Assembly: GCF_000711225.1 (NCBI RefSeq)
Contig: NZ_JOMG01000002.1
Span: forward strand, 2,368,501-2,432,500
Direction: 5' to 3'
Length of the DNA stretch: 64,000 nucleotides
DNA from: Pelobacter seleniigenes DSM 18267
GTDB taxonomy: Bacteria; Desulfobacterota; Desulfuromonadia; Desulfuromonadales; Geopsychrobacteraceae
The notes beneath the pieces are model-generated. The model ran no database searches. It was not told the DNA's origin and saw only the letters and a list, made by a program, of their open reading frames with translations. Each line of letters begins with the position of its first letter. Positions within the stretch are counted from its first letter, which is position 1. Shown in pieces: positions 17,043 through 27,142 of this stretch. The translations under genes were made by a program, and so were the position numbers.

Positions 17043-17221
17043 TGACCTGTGCCCTATGTTCCCGGGAGTTTTCTGCGGACGAGCCGCTGACCGAACCGGC
17101 CCAGCTGGCCGGTCAGTTGTTGGCGGAACAGGAGTACGGCGATGCCGGAGCGATCTGCCCCGCCTGTCTGCTCAGTCGGGGGACATTGGCCATGATGTAT
17201 CGTCCGGACTGCTTCGATTGA
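17039..17221 (+). CDS. CxxC microprotein coupled to hemH
   Basis: A 60-residue protein whose ATG overlaps the hemH stop as ATGA. It has two CxxC pairs, CALC (4-7) and CPAC (41-44), separated by a Gln/Ala/Leu-rich helix, and one further cysteine near the C-terminus. This is a zinc-ribbon-like or metal-binding layout. Overlap with hemH argues that it is translated and works with heme or iron handling. No known family was recognised. Confidence 0.6.
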   Translation: MMTCALCSREFSADEPLTEPAQLAGQLLAEQEYGDAGAICPACLLSRGTLAMMYRPDCFD

Positions 17222-17255
17222 CCCGTTGGTGAGGCGGGTCTGTCTGGCTGATCAA

Positions 17256-20200
17256 TCAGCGCCGGTGGTCCAGGACCGTGCGGACCGTTGTCAATAATTC
17301 CGCCATATCCAGAGGTTTCATGCAATACGCGCAGGGCTCGTCCAGGTCCATCTCATCACCGGCGGCTTTGTCGCTGTAGCCGGTGCAGAGAATGATCGGC
17401 AGGTTCGGGTCGATCTGGCGGGCGAGGCGGGCGAGTTCAATGCCGGTGAGCCCCGGCATGATCTGATCCGTGATCAGCAGGTCAAAACGTTTCCGGGGAT
17501 CGGTGAGCCGCTTCAGGGCTTGGCGACTGCTGGTTTCAACCTCGACCCGGTAGCCCATTTCACCGAGCATGGCACTGTTGACCAGGGCCAGGCTTGCTTC
17601 GTCGTCAACCAGCAATATCCGCTCCACTCCTCCGGGCAGACTGAGCGGCTCCTGGTGTTCCGAGCTGTCGTGTTGCTGTGCTTCCGTCACCGGAAAGAAC
17701 AAAGCAAAGGAAGATCCCTGGCCGGGGCTGCTGTGGACGTTGATCAGCCCGGCATGCTGCTCGACGATTCCCTGCACTGTCGCCAGCCCCATACCGGTTC
17801 CCTGATCAACCTCCTTGGTGGTAAAAAACGGATCGAAAACCTTTTCCAGGGTGGCTCGGTTCATTCCCATTCCTAAATCCTGCACCTCGATGCGGGCATA
17901 GATGCCCGGCTGGCAATTGTATTGGGCCGGGATGTCCTGTTGCGCCAATTCAACTTTGTCCAGCGAGATCGTCAGCAGGCCTTTGTCGTGCATGGCATGG
18001 ACGGCATTGGTGCAAAGGTTGATCAGGGCTTCCTGAATTGCGGTGGGATCGGCGTTGATACTGATGCTGTCCTGTGTGGGCGGCAGTTGACAGCGCAGTT
18101 CAACCGAGCTAGGAACCGTCGAGCGTAGCAGTTTGAGGGTTTCTTCGATAATCAGCGCAGGTTGGACGACGGTTCGTGTCCTGGATTCCTGGCGGCTGTA
18201 AGTCATGATTTGCTGGATCAGTTCGCGTGATCTGCGGATACCGATGGTCGCATTGTGCAGATATTCCCTGATCGTGGCATCAGCCGGCAGGTTTATTTTG
18301 ATCAGCTCCAGATTGCCGAGAATGATCGCCAGATTATTGTTGAAATTATGGGCAATTCCTGCCGCCATCAAACCAACGGCTTCCATCTTGTATTTCTGGC
18401 GCAGCTGCTGCTCCAGTTTCAGGCGTTCATTCTCTTCGATCTTCTGTACCGTCAGGTCCTGCTCTATGGAGAACAGCAAGGGCTGGTTGTCCATTTGGAT
18501 CAACCTGACCAGTGCTTGCACCGGGAAGGTCGTGCCGTCTTTGCGCCGGTGAAGCGTTTCGCGACAGACTGTCTGGCCGGCCTTGAGCCGTTCCATATCG
18601 CCCCGGAGCCCTGCAAAAACATGATCAGCCGGATCGACAAGGCGAATCGACTGGCCAAGGAGTTCCTCACGGGTAAAGCCGTGGGAAGCGCAGGCGGAGT
18701 CACTGAGGTCCGCAATGATCAGATCGTCCTGCTCCGGTTTGAGGACCAGCGCGTAGTCAGGGACATGTTCGAACAGGGTGCGGAATTTGTCCTTTTCCAA
18801 TTGGAGGGCTTGCTCCGCCCTTTTTCGCGCGGAAATGTCACGGGTAACACCGAGCAGGCCGGTCGGCGTTCCGTCTTTATCCCGCAGAAACCGGGCCAGG
18901 ATTTCCGTATCGATGATGGAGCCGTCTCTGTGGTATTCCTGAAGTTCAATCAGCCCGTATTGCCAGGAATCTTCAAGGGGATCAAAGGGCTGTGCGCTGA
19001 TCTCGGCGATGCGCTGGCGAGCCCGTTGACAGGATTCCGCTGTCAGCGTTTCGGTTAACGACATCTGCAACGCTTCTGCGGGGGTGTAGCCGCGCAACAA
19101 TTCGACGGAAGGGCTGAAATAGGTGAATTTCTCGCTGGCCAGATCCATAGTCCAGACCACGTCGGTGACGTTTTCAGAGATCAGCCGGTAACGCTGCTGC
19201 GCTTCGCGCAATTCCTGTTGGGCATGCTTTCTTGCCGAGATATCCTGGATGATGGCAAGCATGACCTCCCGGTTTTCGAGGGTGAATTTCTGGGCATGGA
19301 TTTCAACATCCAATGGCCGGCCTGTTTTGGTGAGCAGCCGGTCTTCCAGGACGCTGCCGGGAAGCTGGTCCCGGTGGCGGATGAAATTGCGGCTCAGATG
19401 ACCGGCCGCCACCTTTTCGGCATGGAGAATGGCTTGGGGCTGACCGATCAGTTCTGCGGGAGAGCGTTCGAGCATATCGGCCAGTGCTTTGTTGCACTCG
19501 AGAATGATCCCGGTCTTGGCGTCGGCCAGGGAAATAGCAAAGTGCGCTTCTTCGAGCAGAGTCCAGTATTTGCGTTCTGAAAACTCTCTAAAAGCGCGGG
19601 GTGCCGCGGTCTGGGCAAGAGCTTCGTCCAGCTGCTGCCGGACCTGGACGAGTTCGTCCTCACTCTGCTGGCGGGCGATAATGTCCCAGCTGACATCGGC
19701 CAGTCCGTGGAGCAGATCGATGTCGTTGCTGTCGTAGCCAGAAGGTTTGTTCCCGACGCCGAGGATGGCAACAATTCTATCCTTACGGATAATCGGCACG
19801 ATCAACTCCGTCAAGATGGGAGCATGCCCCGGAGGCAGGGGCTGACGGCCGAGGTTGGGGAAGCTATTGTGGACGACCGGCCGCCGGGTCTGCACGCATT
19901 CCGCCCAGATCCCGGCCTGATCGATGGCCGCATGCGCCAGGTGCGGGCCGGCCTGACAACGATTCTGCAGCGTGTTGGTTGACCACGTTTGCAGGGCGAT
20001 GCGGTTTTGGTCTTCTTCCAGGCAACAAAAAAAACCGATTCGGCTGTCGGTCAGTTTTTCGGCCTCATCAAGAAAAGCCTGCAGCAAGGCTCGGCCGCTC
20101 CGTTTTTCCGAAAGGCGACATAACTTAGTGCGGGCACTGAGTATTTTGTTTAAGGTCCGGCATCCGGGACCCCCAGGGCTGTTGGACATATGCCGTTCCA

Positions 20201-20297
20201 TCTGGAAAACCTGCTCAAGTTGGTGTCTGGGCTGCCACAGTGTTGCGTCGGCAGCTGCATGAAATGAGGACTGTGCTGGTTTTTGCGGTCGTCTCAA
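17256..20297 (-). CDS. Hybrid histidine kinase (GAF-PAS-PAS-PAS-HK-REC)
   Basis: A 1013-residue soluble kinase without membrane helices. A GAF domain (about 60-205) is followed by three PAS domains (about 240-360, 365-495, 500-625). The H box is MAAGIAHNFNNNLAIILGN, then the ATPase domain with TGMGLATVQGIVEQHAG and a C-terminal receiver with DLLITDQIMPGLTG. A TTG at 20297 overlaps the stop of the upstream regulator gene (TTGA), consistent with coupling; ATG 20201 is an alternative. It is the last gene of a four-gene signalling operon. The signal is likely cytoplasmic. Confidence 0.9.
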   Translation of the reverse strand: MRRPQKPAQSSFHAAADATLWQPRHQLEQVFQMERHMSNSPGGPGCRTLNKILSARTKLCRLSEKRSGRALLQAFLDEAEKLTDSRIGFFCCLEEDQNRIALQTWSTNTLQNRCQAGPHLAHAAIDQAGIWAECVQTRRPVVHNSFPNLGRQPLPPGHAPILTELIVPIIRKDRIVAILGVGNKPSGYDSNDIDLLHGLADVSWDIIARQQSEDELVQVRQQLDEALAQTAAPRAFREFSERKYWTLLEEAHFAISLADAKTGIILECNKALADMLERSPAELIGQPQAILHAEKVAAGHLSRNFIRHRDQLPGSVLEDRLLTKTGRPLDVEIHAQKFTLENREVMLAIIQDISARKHAQQELREAQQRYRLISENVTDVVWTMDLASEKFTYFSPSVELLRGYTPAEALQMSLTETLTAESCQRARQRIAEISAQPFDPLEDSWQYGLIELQEYHRDGSIIDTEILARFLRDKDGTPTGLLGVTRDISARKRAEQALQLEKDKFRTLFEHVPDYALVLKPEQDDLIIADLSDSACASHGFTREELLGQSIRLVDPADHVFAGLRGDMERLKAGQTVCRETLHRRKDGTTFPVQALVRLIQMDNQPLLFSIEQDLTVQKIEENERLKLEQQLRQKYKMEAVGLMAAGIAHNFNNNLAIILGNLELIKINLPADATIREYLHNATIGIRRSRELIQQIMTYSRQESRTRTVVQPALIIEETLKLLRSTVPSSVELRCQLPPTQDSISINADPTAIQEALINLCTNAVHAMHDKGLLTISLDKVELAQQDIPAQYNCQPGIYARIEVQDLGMGMNRATLEKVFDPFFTTKEVDQGTGMGLATVQGIVEQHAGLINVHSSPGQGSSFALFFPVTEAQQHDSSEHQEPLSLPGGVERILLVDDEASLALVNSAMLGEMGYRVEVETSSRQALKRLTDPRKRFDLLITDQIMPGLTGIELARLARQIDPNLPIILCTGYSDKAAGDEMDLDEPCAYCMKPLDMAELLTTVRTVLDHRR

Positions 20298-21718
20298 TCC
20301 TCCATTTTTTTCAGGCGCTGATTTAAGGCCTGATGAGTAATGCCGAGCATTCTGGCCGCAATGGATTGGTTGCCCTGCGCCCGTTGCATGGCTTCCTCAA
20401 TCAGTAACCGGCTGACCTCCTTCAGGGTTGGCAGGGTGTCGCTGAAGCGGACCTTGACCTGTTGGCCAACCGGGGTGACTACACTTGGACCATGTTCCGG
20501 GAGCTCCTGGCCGATGGCTTCCTTGAACCTCTGCATGGAGAGCACCCCTTTGCCGTGAACACTGACGGCGTCGTGAACCATGGCCCGCAACTCACGAATA
20601 TTGCCGGGAAAATGATAGGTTGCCAGAAGCGTGATCAGTTCCGCCGGATACGTCGGCACGGGTTTGCCCAGGATTGTTGCCGCTTCCTGCAGGAAATGCT
20701 CAAGGAGCAGCGGGAGATCTTCTTTCCGCTCGCGCAGCGGTGGCAGCTCGACGCGATGGGCATGCAGGCGATAGAGCAGATCCCTGCGAAAGCTTCCCTC
20801 TGCTTCTTTCTGCGCCAGCTTCTGATTGGTTGCCACCAGGATGCGTGCTTTGCTCAGTCGGGGTTGATCGCTGCCGAGGGGATAATATTCACCTTCCTGC
20901 AGCAGTCTCAGCAATTTGACCTGCGAAGCCATGGAGAGATCGCCGATTTCGTCAAGAAACAGGATACCGTTGGCGGCTTTTTCGATCATCCCCAGCCGGG
21001 TTTGTTCGGCGCCGGTGAACGCCCCCCTGATATGGCCGAACAGGGTATCGCTGAACATCATATCGTCAAGGCCGGCGACGTTGACGGCGATCAGCGGCTT
21101 GTCTGGATGACAGAGCTGGTGCAAGGATTTAGTAATCAGTTCTTTGCCGGTGCCGCTCTCCCCACCGATCAGAATCGGCTCCACACTGTTGGCAACCGCC
21201 TGTAGATAGTTGAAGATACTATGCATCTTGGAACTTCTAGTGACGATTGAAGCGAACGCGGGGTGTTGTTGTCGTTTGCCCTGGAGCAGCGAATCCGAGA
21301 GCTGCCGGATTTCCTGCTCCAGGCGATTCTGTTTCAGGACTTTCTGGATGCCGTTGATGATACGTTCCCGCTCATCGGTCTTGACATAGAAATCTTCAGC
21401 GCCCTCCTTGACACAGCGGATCGCGGTTTCGATCTGGTTCATTCCGCTGATGATGATGACCGGTGTTTGCGGGTAGGTCTCCCGGATTCGTCTGAGCAGC
21501 TCTTCTCCGCTGGTATGGGGCATGGTCAGATCCAACAGCACCAGGCTGTAGCTGTCCTGGGTCAGCAGGTTCAAAGCCTTGCGACTGTCCTGGCATTGGT
21601 GGATATTGGTGATCCCGGCTACGGATTTCAAGGACATGGTCATGCTGCGCAGCCAGGGTAACTCATCATCAATCATCAACACGGGCCGCTCAGGGTAGAG
21701 CGCTTTAGTCTTCGCCAT
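20294..21718 (-). CDS. Sigma-54-dependent NtrC-type response regulator
   Basis: A 474-residue activator. The receiver has the phospho-acceptor in LVLLDLTMPHTSG; its lysine loop reads YVKTDE rather than the usual KP. The AAA+ domain has Walker A GESGTGKE, GAFTGA (sigma-54 contact) and Walker B ILFLDEIGD, and the C-terminal Fis-type helix-turn-helix is SIAARMLGITHQALNQRLKK. ATG 21718 follows AGGAG and overlaps the upstream kinase gene by 14 bp. It is a paralogue of the regulator at 40.6 kb. Confidence 0.94.
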   Translation of the reverse strand: MAKTKALYPERPVLMIDDELPWLRSMTMSLKSVAGITNIHQCQDSRKALNLLTQDSYSLVLLDLTMPHTSGEELLRRIRETYPQTPVIIISGMNQIETAIRCVKEGAEDFYVKTDERERIINGIQKVLKQNRLEQEIRQLSDSLLQGKRQQHPAFASIVTRSSKMHSIFNYLQAVANSVEPILIGGESGTGKELITKSLHQLCHPDKPLIAVNVAGLDDMMFSDTLFGHIRGAFTGAEQTRLGMIEKAANGILFLDEIGDLSMASQVKLLRLLQEGEYYPLGSDQPRLSKARILVATNQKLAQKEAEGSFRRDLLYRLHAHRVELPPLRERKEDLPLLLEHFLQEAATILGKPVPTYPAELITLLATYHFPGNIRELRAMVHDAVSVHGKGVLSMQRFKEAIGQELPEHGPSVVTPVGQQVKVRFSDTLPTLKEVSRLLIEEAMQRAQGNQSIAARMLGITHQALNQRLKKMED

Positions 21719-23684
21719 GAAGGTTTTCTCCTGCGGGTAGTTCGACAATGGCTATGGTGCCTTTCTGCTGGTTGGGAACAAAACGCAACTTGCCGTTATG
21801 GGCTTTGATAATCCGAGTGGAGACAGACAGACCGAGTCCGGCGCCGCCTTTTTGGCGTTTGGTGGTGACAAAGGGCTCGCAGATGTGGTCACGCAATTCG
21901 CTCGGAATGCCGCTGCCGGTATCCCTGACCAGAACCCGCACCAGCTCCTGGGGCCGATCGTATTCGGTGGCGATGGAAATACTGTCCATGGGGCTTTCCA
22001 GGGCCTGGGAGGCATTGATGAGCAGGTTGATGATGACCTGTTCCAACCGGGTCGGAATACCGCGGGTGGTTGGCAGATCAGGGGCCAACTCGACCTTGAA
22101 GTCGGCGGTTGCCTGCTTGAGAGTGTTTTTCACCAGGTGTACCGAAGAGCGCACGACCTGATTCAGATCGACCATATTCAGCGGGTCATTGTTGTCGTAA
22201 GAGGAGAAGTCCCGCAACTCGGTGACAATATGTTTGATCCGGCGTGATGCGCCGTGAATATCGTCGAGCATCTGCGGAACCGAAGAGAAAATATCTTCCC
22301 TGTCCAGTCCGCCGAGAGACAGCTCTTTTTCCTCGGGCAGCTGTTTTTCCAGGACCGGCAGCAGGTCCCGGTAAACATCCATAACCAGGCGGCTGTTGTG
22401 GAGAATCAGGCCGTTCGGGTTGTTAATCTCATGGGCGACACCTGCCGCCAGTTCGCCGATTGACGCCAAACGGTTGGCCCGGTTGACCTCTTCCTGCAAC
22501 CGGCTGTGTTCGGTGACGTCGCGGGCGACATGAATCAGGTAGGATGGCCCGCCTGCTTCCCCTTCCAGCAGGGAGCAGGAAATATCGAAGGTTTTCTCCA
22601 GATAGTCGTGGGTCCGCGTTTGTGAACAGACCGTAAATTCCTGCAGGGTGGTAACGGCCGGACAGTCGTTGCAGATTGTATCCGTACCGCTGAACAGCTC
22701 GTGGCACTTTTTCCCGGTGAGGCTGTTGTAGGGGGCTGCAAACAGATCGTGGGTCGCTTTGTTGGCTCGGATGATGCGCAGGTCGCTGTCCAGGATGGTG
22801 ACGCAGTCAGCCATGGCGTCGAAGGTTTTTTCCCACTCTTCTTTGGCCTGGATGATCTTGGCTTCAATCTCCTTGCGTTTGGTGATGTCGTCGAAAATAC
22901 CGACCACCTGGCCGGAAGGGAGTTTGTAAAGATAGCTGTCGATCCACAGGTTCCGTTGCCCGGACTGGTAGCGCTTGGCCGGCAGCCGTTCCGCGCTTCC
23001 TGAGGTCCAGACCCGGCGCATTGCGAGCAACAGGCCGACTTTTTCAGCATCCGGGATCAGTTCGCTTAACCTGTTGCCGATGACCTCCGTCAACTGTTTG
23101 CGAAAAACGCTGACGCCAGAGCGATTCAGGTTACGAACGATGAATTCGGCACCGCTGTCCAGGGCGTCACAGACGACCACTGCATTGCCCATGTTATTAA
23201 ACAATTCCCGGTAGAGGGCCTCCTGCTGCAAGGCGTGCTGTTCAGCCTGCTTGAGTTTCTGGGTTTTTTCCGCAACCAGCAACTGCAGTTTGACCCGGTA
23301 GCTTTTCAGTTCCAGGTGCAACTTGATCCGTTGCAGCAAAATTGCCGGCTGGAACGGCTTGCCGATATAATCGGCCGCGCCGAGTTGCAGGCCCAGGGCC
23401 TCGTCCTCTTCCTTATCCAGGGCGGACAGGAAGATGAACGGTACCCCGTTGAGTTCTTCCCGGGTTTTGAAGTGTTGACAGAGTTCATAGCCGTCCATGC
23501 CCGGCATGAGGATATCGAGCAGGATCAGATCCGGAATAAAGCCTTTATCAATCAGCGCCAGGGCTGATTTCCCGTCGCTGGCCACGCGCAGATCATAGTC
23601 GGCGCCAAGCAGGCCGAGCAGTGCTTCAAGGTTAACCGGGTTGTCATCGACCGCCAGAATCTGACTTTTCAAGGTATCTTCCAT
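21705..23684 (-). CDS. Receiver-PAS-PAS histidine kinase
   Basis: A 659-residue soluble kinase. An N-terminal receiver (1-120; DLILLDILMPGMDG) is followed by a short coiled coil, two PAS domains (about 150-280 and 285-405; the second has CNDC and related cysteines), then H box LAAGVAHEINNPNGLILHN and an ATPase domain ending GGAGLGLSVSTRIIKAHNG. A receiver at the N-terminus means the kinase is itself controlled by phosphorylation. It lies between the REC-Hpt gene and the NtrC-type gene on one strand. Confidence 0.92.
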   Translation of the reverse strand: MEDTLKSQILAVDDNPVNLEALLGLLGADYDLRVASDGKSALALIDKGFIPDLILLDILMPGMDGYELCQHFKTREELNGVPFIFLSALDKEEDEALGLQLGAADYIGKPFQPAILLQRIKLHLELKSYRVKLQLLVAEKTQKLKQAEQHALQQEALYRELFNNMGNAVVVCDALDSGAEFIVRNLNRSGVSVFRKQLTEVIGNRLSELIPDAEKVGLLLAMRRVWTSGSAERLPAKRYQSGQRNLWIDSYLYKLPSGQVVGIFDDITKRKEIEAKIIQAKEEWEKTFDAMADCVTILDSDLRIIRANKATHDLFAAPYNSLTGKKCHELFSGTDTICNDCPAVTTLQEFTVCSQTRTHDYLEKTFDISCSLLEGEAGGPSYLIHVARDVTEHSRLQEEVNRANRLASIGELAAGVAHEINNPNGLILHNSRLVMDVYRDLLPVLEKQLPEEKELSLGGLDREDIFSSVPQMLDDIHGASRRIKHIVTELRDFSSYDNNDPLNMVDLNQVVRSSVHLVKNTLKQATADFKVELAPDLPTTRGIPTRLEQVIINLLINASQALESPMDSISIATEYDRPQELVRVLVRDTGSGIPSELRDHICEPFVTTKRQKGGAGLGLSVSTRIIKAHNGKLRFVPNQQKGTIAIVELPAGENLHGED

Positions 23685-23699
23685 AACGCCCGCAGAACC

Positions 23700-25163
23700 T
23701 CACTGAGGTTTGTGCTGTTTCTGTTCCCCATGTTTATCATCCGGCCAGCTGTGGAAAAGAGTATTGATCATATCTGTCGCGGCAGAATATTGGAAGGTTT
23801 CTAATTGCCGTTGCAGTTCCTGGAGCTGTTCCACGTAGCAGGGGGGCCAGCTTTTCTGCTGCAACTGGCCGAGGCATTCCTTCACCTGTCGCGCTTGATG
23901 GTTAAGGGCCAGTGCTTTTATCTGCGTCAGCAGGGCGTGCAGTTCAGCGGAGGTTCCGGCCGGTAATGAGCTCGCCGACGGAGTTGCTGCCAACGTGGGG
24001 AGTTGATCGATCCGGGTACAGAGCTCCCGGTGCTCCTGCAACAGCGCTTCCAGTCCAGCCGGTTTTGCTGACGTGCTCAGCTGCTTCTCGAACTGGCGGG
24101 ATAAATCATACAGCCTGGTTGCCCCCAGTGTTCCGGCAACTCCTTTCAGATTGTGAATTCTCCGCCTGGCATCGCTCAATTCGCCGGCCTGCAGCTCCTG
24201 GCGCAGCGCGGGTTCAAAGCTGTCGAAATGTTCGCGATAACTATGCAGCATGCGCAGGTAGACCGACAGTTTTCCGCCGGCCCTGTTCAGTCCGGTTGTG
24301 ATGGCGAGGTGATCTGCCAGTAGCTCCAGCGGGGGATAGGTGGGAGGCGCTGGGTCCGTTGTGACGGATTCGGGCAGGTTGATCCATTTGCCCAGCTCCC
24401 GGCGCAAGGTTTCTATTGCAAAGGGTTTGACCAGATAGCCGTCGGCACCGGCGTGAAAACTGTTGCTCCAGCTGCTGTCGGCATTGGCGGACATGGCGAC
24501 AATGGGCAGCGCTGCCGGTTTGAGTTTGCGGATACGGCTGATCGCCTCAATTCCGCCCATGACCGGCATGAGAATATCGGTCAGCAGCAGGTCGAAATCC
24601 TCCTGCTCGGCCCGGGTGACTGCTTCGGCACCATTTCTGGCTTCAACGACCGTACAGCCGAGTTTTTCCAGCAGCGTTCTGGCCATAAGCCGGCCGATGT
24701 CATTGTCTTCGACCAGCAGGACGCGGGGCTGCGGCCGGAGCTGCCCACCTGCTGCTCGTTCAGCTTTGGCGATGATTTGATAGAGGGTCGAGCCGAGGAC
24801 CGCGCTGTTCATCGTATCGCTGACCGGAACCGCGTAGGCGTTGGCGATACCCAGGTTCGAAAAGCGTTCAATGTCGAGCTGGTGGTGGAAGAAGATAACC
24901 CTGAAACGGTCTGCCTGCTGTGCCTGCAGGAGTGTTTCCTGGAGGAAGTCGGAGAGATCTTGGGCGTTGCTGTTGATGAGCAGCCAGGAATAAGTCAGTG
25001 AAATTCTTCGACCGGCAGCCAGCATCATGCTTGCGGTTTGGAGCGATTTACAGGAGTGGACCTCAAAGCCGCAGGCTTCAAGGTTTTGTTTGAGCAGTTC
25101 GGATTGTTGCGGGTTGTGGAAAATAAGCAGTATTTTTTTTTCCTGACCTGGCAGGTTTGCCAC
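23700..25163 (-). CDS. Pseudo-receiver / receiver / Hpt phosphotransfer protein
   Basis: A 487-residue protein. Residues about 8-135 look like a degenerate receiver without the phospho-acceptor motif. A canonical receiver follows (about 145-265: RVLLVEDNDIG, DLLLTDILMPVMGG, YLVKPF), then an Hpt domain (about 300-400) with the phospho-histidine in RRRIHNLKGVAGTLGA, and a helical tail. A GTG at 25163 follows AAGGGG and is preferred over the TTG at 25193. As the only Hpt protein in the cluster it is the likely relay between the hybrid kinases. Confidence 0.88.
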   Translation of the reverse strand: MANLPGQEKKILLIFHNPQQSELLKQNLEACGFEVHSCKSLQTASMMLAAGRRISLTYSWLLINSNAQDLSDFLQETLLQAQQADRFRVIFFHHQLDIERFSNLGIANAYAVPVSDTMNSAVLGSTLYQIIAKAERAAGGQLRPQPRVLLVEDNDIGRLMARTLLEKLGCTVVEARNGAEAVTRAEQEDFDLLLTDILMPVMGGIEAISRIRKLKPAALPIVAMSANADSSWSNSFHAGADGYLVKPFAIETLRRELGKWINLPESVTTDPAPPTYPPLELLADHLAITTGLNRAGGKLSVYLRMLHSYREHFDSFEPALRQELQAGELSDARRRIHNLKGVAGTLGATRLYDLSRQFEKQLSTSAKPAGLEALLQEHRELCTRIDQLPTLAATPSASSLPAGTSAELHALLTQIKALALNHQARQVKECLGQLQQKSWPPCYVEQLQELQRQLETFQYSAATDMINTLFHSWPDDKHGEQKQHKPQ

Positions 25164-25234
25164 TGAGTGCCCCTTGGGAATACTTGTCGTCAATAGTGTC
25201 TTGATAGACAGTTTTTGAAAAAACTAATGATATC

Positions 25235-25263
25235 AGCTTATCCGGAAACCGCATCCAGGTCAA
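25235..25263 (-). promoter_or_regulatory. Sigma-70-type promoter of the phosphorelay operon
   Basis: On the minus strand TTGACC (complement of 25258-25263) and TAAGCT (complement of 25235-25240) are 17 bp apart, about 70 bp before the GTG of the REC-Hpt gene. Confidence 0.5.
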
Positions 25264-25269
25264 TCAGTT

Positions 25270-25304
25270 CCCTGTTCAGATCGATGCAGCTGATCTGAAC
25301 AGGG
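25270..25304. repeat. 13-bp perfect inverted repeat after the chemoreceptor gene
   Basis: CCCTGTTCAGATC (25270-25282) and GATCTGAACAGGG (25292-25304) are perfect complements with a 9-base loop. There is no U-tract on either strand. It lies between the chemoreceptor stop and the phosphorelay promoter, and may be a terminator or an operator. Confidence 0.7.
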
Positions 25305-25321
25305 ATAAAGCAGGTCAAGGC

Positions 25322-27142
25322 TCAGAATCTGCCGAAATCATCATCGTCCAGGGAGATCTGTGGTGCCGCCGAGCGCGTCGCGCGGGGCTGCGGAGCGGGG
25401 CTTCCCCAGCCGGTCGGTGCGGGCGTTGCCATTCTGCTCGGTACGGACGCCGGTTTCAAAGTTGAGCGGTTCAATTTGAACTGTGCCAACATGGTGTGTA
25501 GCTGTTGCGCCTGACTGGCGAGTTCTTCTGCCGCTGCCGCACTCTCTTCGGCACTGGCCGTGTTCTGCTGGGTGACCTGATCGATCTGGGTCAGGCCTGT
25601 GGTGACCTGGCTGATCCCTTGCGCCTGTTCGTTGGACGCCAGCGCGATCTCTTCCAGGATATCGGAGACTTTGGTGGTTCCTTGCATGATGTTCTTGAGC
25701 GCTTCTGCGGTTTGCCGCGCTGTTTGTGAACCCCGCGCGGTGAGGGCGACCGAGCCTTCAATGAGTTCGGCGGTCTCCTCCGCAGCCTTGGCGCTGCGGG
25801 CGGCAAGGTTGCGAACCTCTTCAGCAACCACGGCGAAGCCCTTGCCGTGCTGACCGGCCCGGGCGGCCTCGACTGCAGCATTGAGCGCCAACAGATTGGT
25901 CTGGAAGGCGATTTCATCAATAACCTTGATGATTTTGGAGATGTTTTGGCCGGCACTGTTGATTTCGTCCATGGCCCCGACCATTTCCGCCATTTGCCGG
26001 TTTCCTTGTTCAGCGGCCAGTTTCGATTCGCTGGCAAGCTGGTTGGCTGCCGAGGCATTTTCCGAGTTGACGCGAACCTGTTCCGTGAGTTGATTCATGG
26101 ACGCGGAGACTTCCTCCAGGGAACTGGCCGATTCGGTAGCCCCCTGGGAAAGGCTTTGACTGGAGTCGGCCACCTGGCCGGCACCGGAGGCAATCTGCTC
26201 CCCGGCGAGTTGAATCCCGCCGACGATCTCACGCAGATTCTCCACCATGGTCTTGAGGGCATGGCCCAGTCGATCCTGCTTGGAAGCGACCTTGACGTCC
26301 CGGGTCAAATCACCTTCGGCAAGAGCTTCGGCCATATCCGCCGAGGAATTCAAGCTGTCGACCATCCGGTCGAGGGCGAGGCCGAGCTGGCCCACTTCAT
26401 CTTTCTGATTGAGGTTAAGTCGCTGGCGCAGGTCACCCAGAGCGATCTGCTCGGCCAGGGCGACCCCTTTTCTGATCGGAGCCGCGATCGAACGGTTCAT
26501 GAAGAAAGCCAGCGCCAGAGCCGCCAGAAGGGCTAGGGACACCAGGATCAGGACGTTGACAAGAATGCTGTGGTGAACTTCAGCGGCGCGGTCTTTGGTT
26601 GCGACGATGACCGCATCGTTGATATCTTGTACTGTATTGATATGCTCACGCATGGTTTCAAAGGCGCTGCCTGCCGCACCCATGGAGAGTGCAATGGCTT
26701 GCTGCCGATCGCTGTCCGTTCCGGCTTGGCAATAATTGATAACCTGGCTGGAAAGTTTCTCCCAGGCCACCCAGTCTTGGGCAAAGGTTTTGACCAGGGC
26801 TTTGCTATCAGTCTGAGTAAACAGCGCAGCAGCCTTGTCCCAGCGTTGTTTGGCCTGTTCTTTGTTCTCCTGATAGTCCTTCAACTGGGCTTTGAACTGT
26901 TCGGAACCGGGCGTGGAAAAAACCAGCGACCTTTCGGCGACCAGCATCTGTTGAAGGTCGCGGTCAGCCGACAGGATCAGGTTGGTGATCTGTAGCCTGG
27001 TCTGCAGGGTTTCTTCAAGTAAACTCTCAATTTTTTCGACGCTGTAATAACCGTCCATGGCAAGGCCGACCATGAGTAGGATCATAACCACGAAACCCAC
27101 CGCAAGTTTGAGACCGATCTTTAAATTTTTAAACCAGTTCAT
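25322..27142 (-). CDS. Methyl-accepting chemotaxis protein
   Basis: A 606-residue chemoreceptor. Membrane helices at about 10-32 and 190-212 enclose a four-helix-bundle periplasmic sensor. HAMP follows (about 212-265), then a long signalling domain with the conserved tip [23 protein letters not shown] Pro/Ala-rich tail ends [11 protein letters not shown]. The start follows AAGGAG. It precedes the phosphorelay operon on the same strand; a sigma-54-like promoter lies about 115 bp upstream. No che genes are in the window, so it must use a distant array. Confidence 0.95.
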   Translation of the reverse strand: MNWFKNLKIGLKLAVGFVVMILLMVGLAMDGYYSVEKIESLLEETLQTRLQITNLILSADRDLQQMLVAERSLVFSTPGSEQFKAQLKDYQENKEQAKQRWDKAAALFTQTDSKALVKTFAQDWVAWEKLSSQVINYCQAGTDSDRQQAIALSMGAAGSAFETMREHINTVQDINDAVIVATKDRAAEVHHSILVNVLILVSLALLAALALAFFMNRSIAAPIRKGVALAEQIALGDLRQRLNLNQKDEVGQLGLALDRMVDSLNSSADMAEALAEGDLTRDVKVASKQDRLGHALKTMVENLREIVGGIQLAGEQIASGAGQVADSSQSLSQGATESASSLEEVSASMNQLTEQVRVNSENASAANQLASESKLAAEQGNRQMAEMVGAMDEINSAGQNISKIIKVIDEIAFQTNLLALNAAVEAARAGQHGKGFAVVAEEVRNLAARSAKAAEETAELIEGSVALTARGSQTARQTAEALKNIMQGTTKVSDILEEIALASNEQAQGISQVTTGLTQIDQVTQQNTASAEESAAAAEELASQAQQLHTMLAQFKLNRSTLKPASVPSRMATPAPTGWGSPAPQPRATRSAAPQISLDDDDFGRF

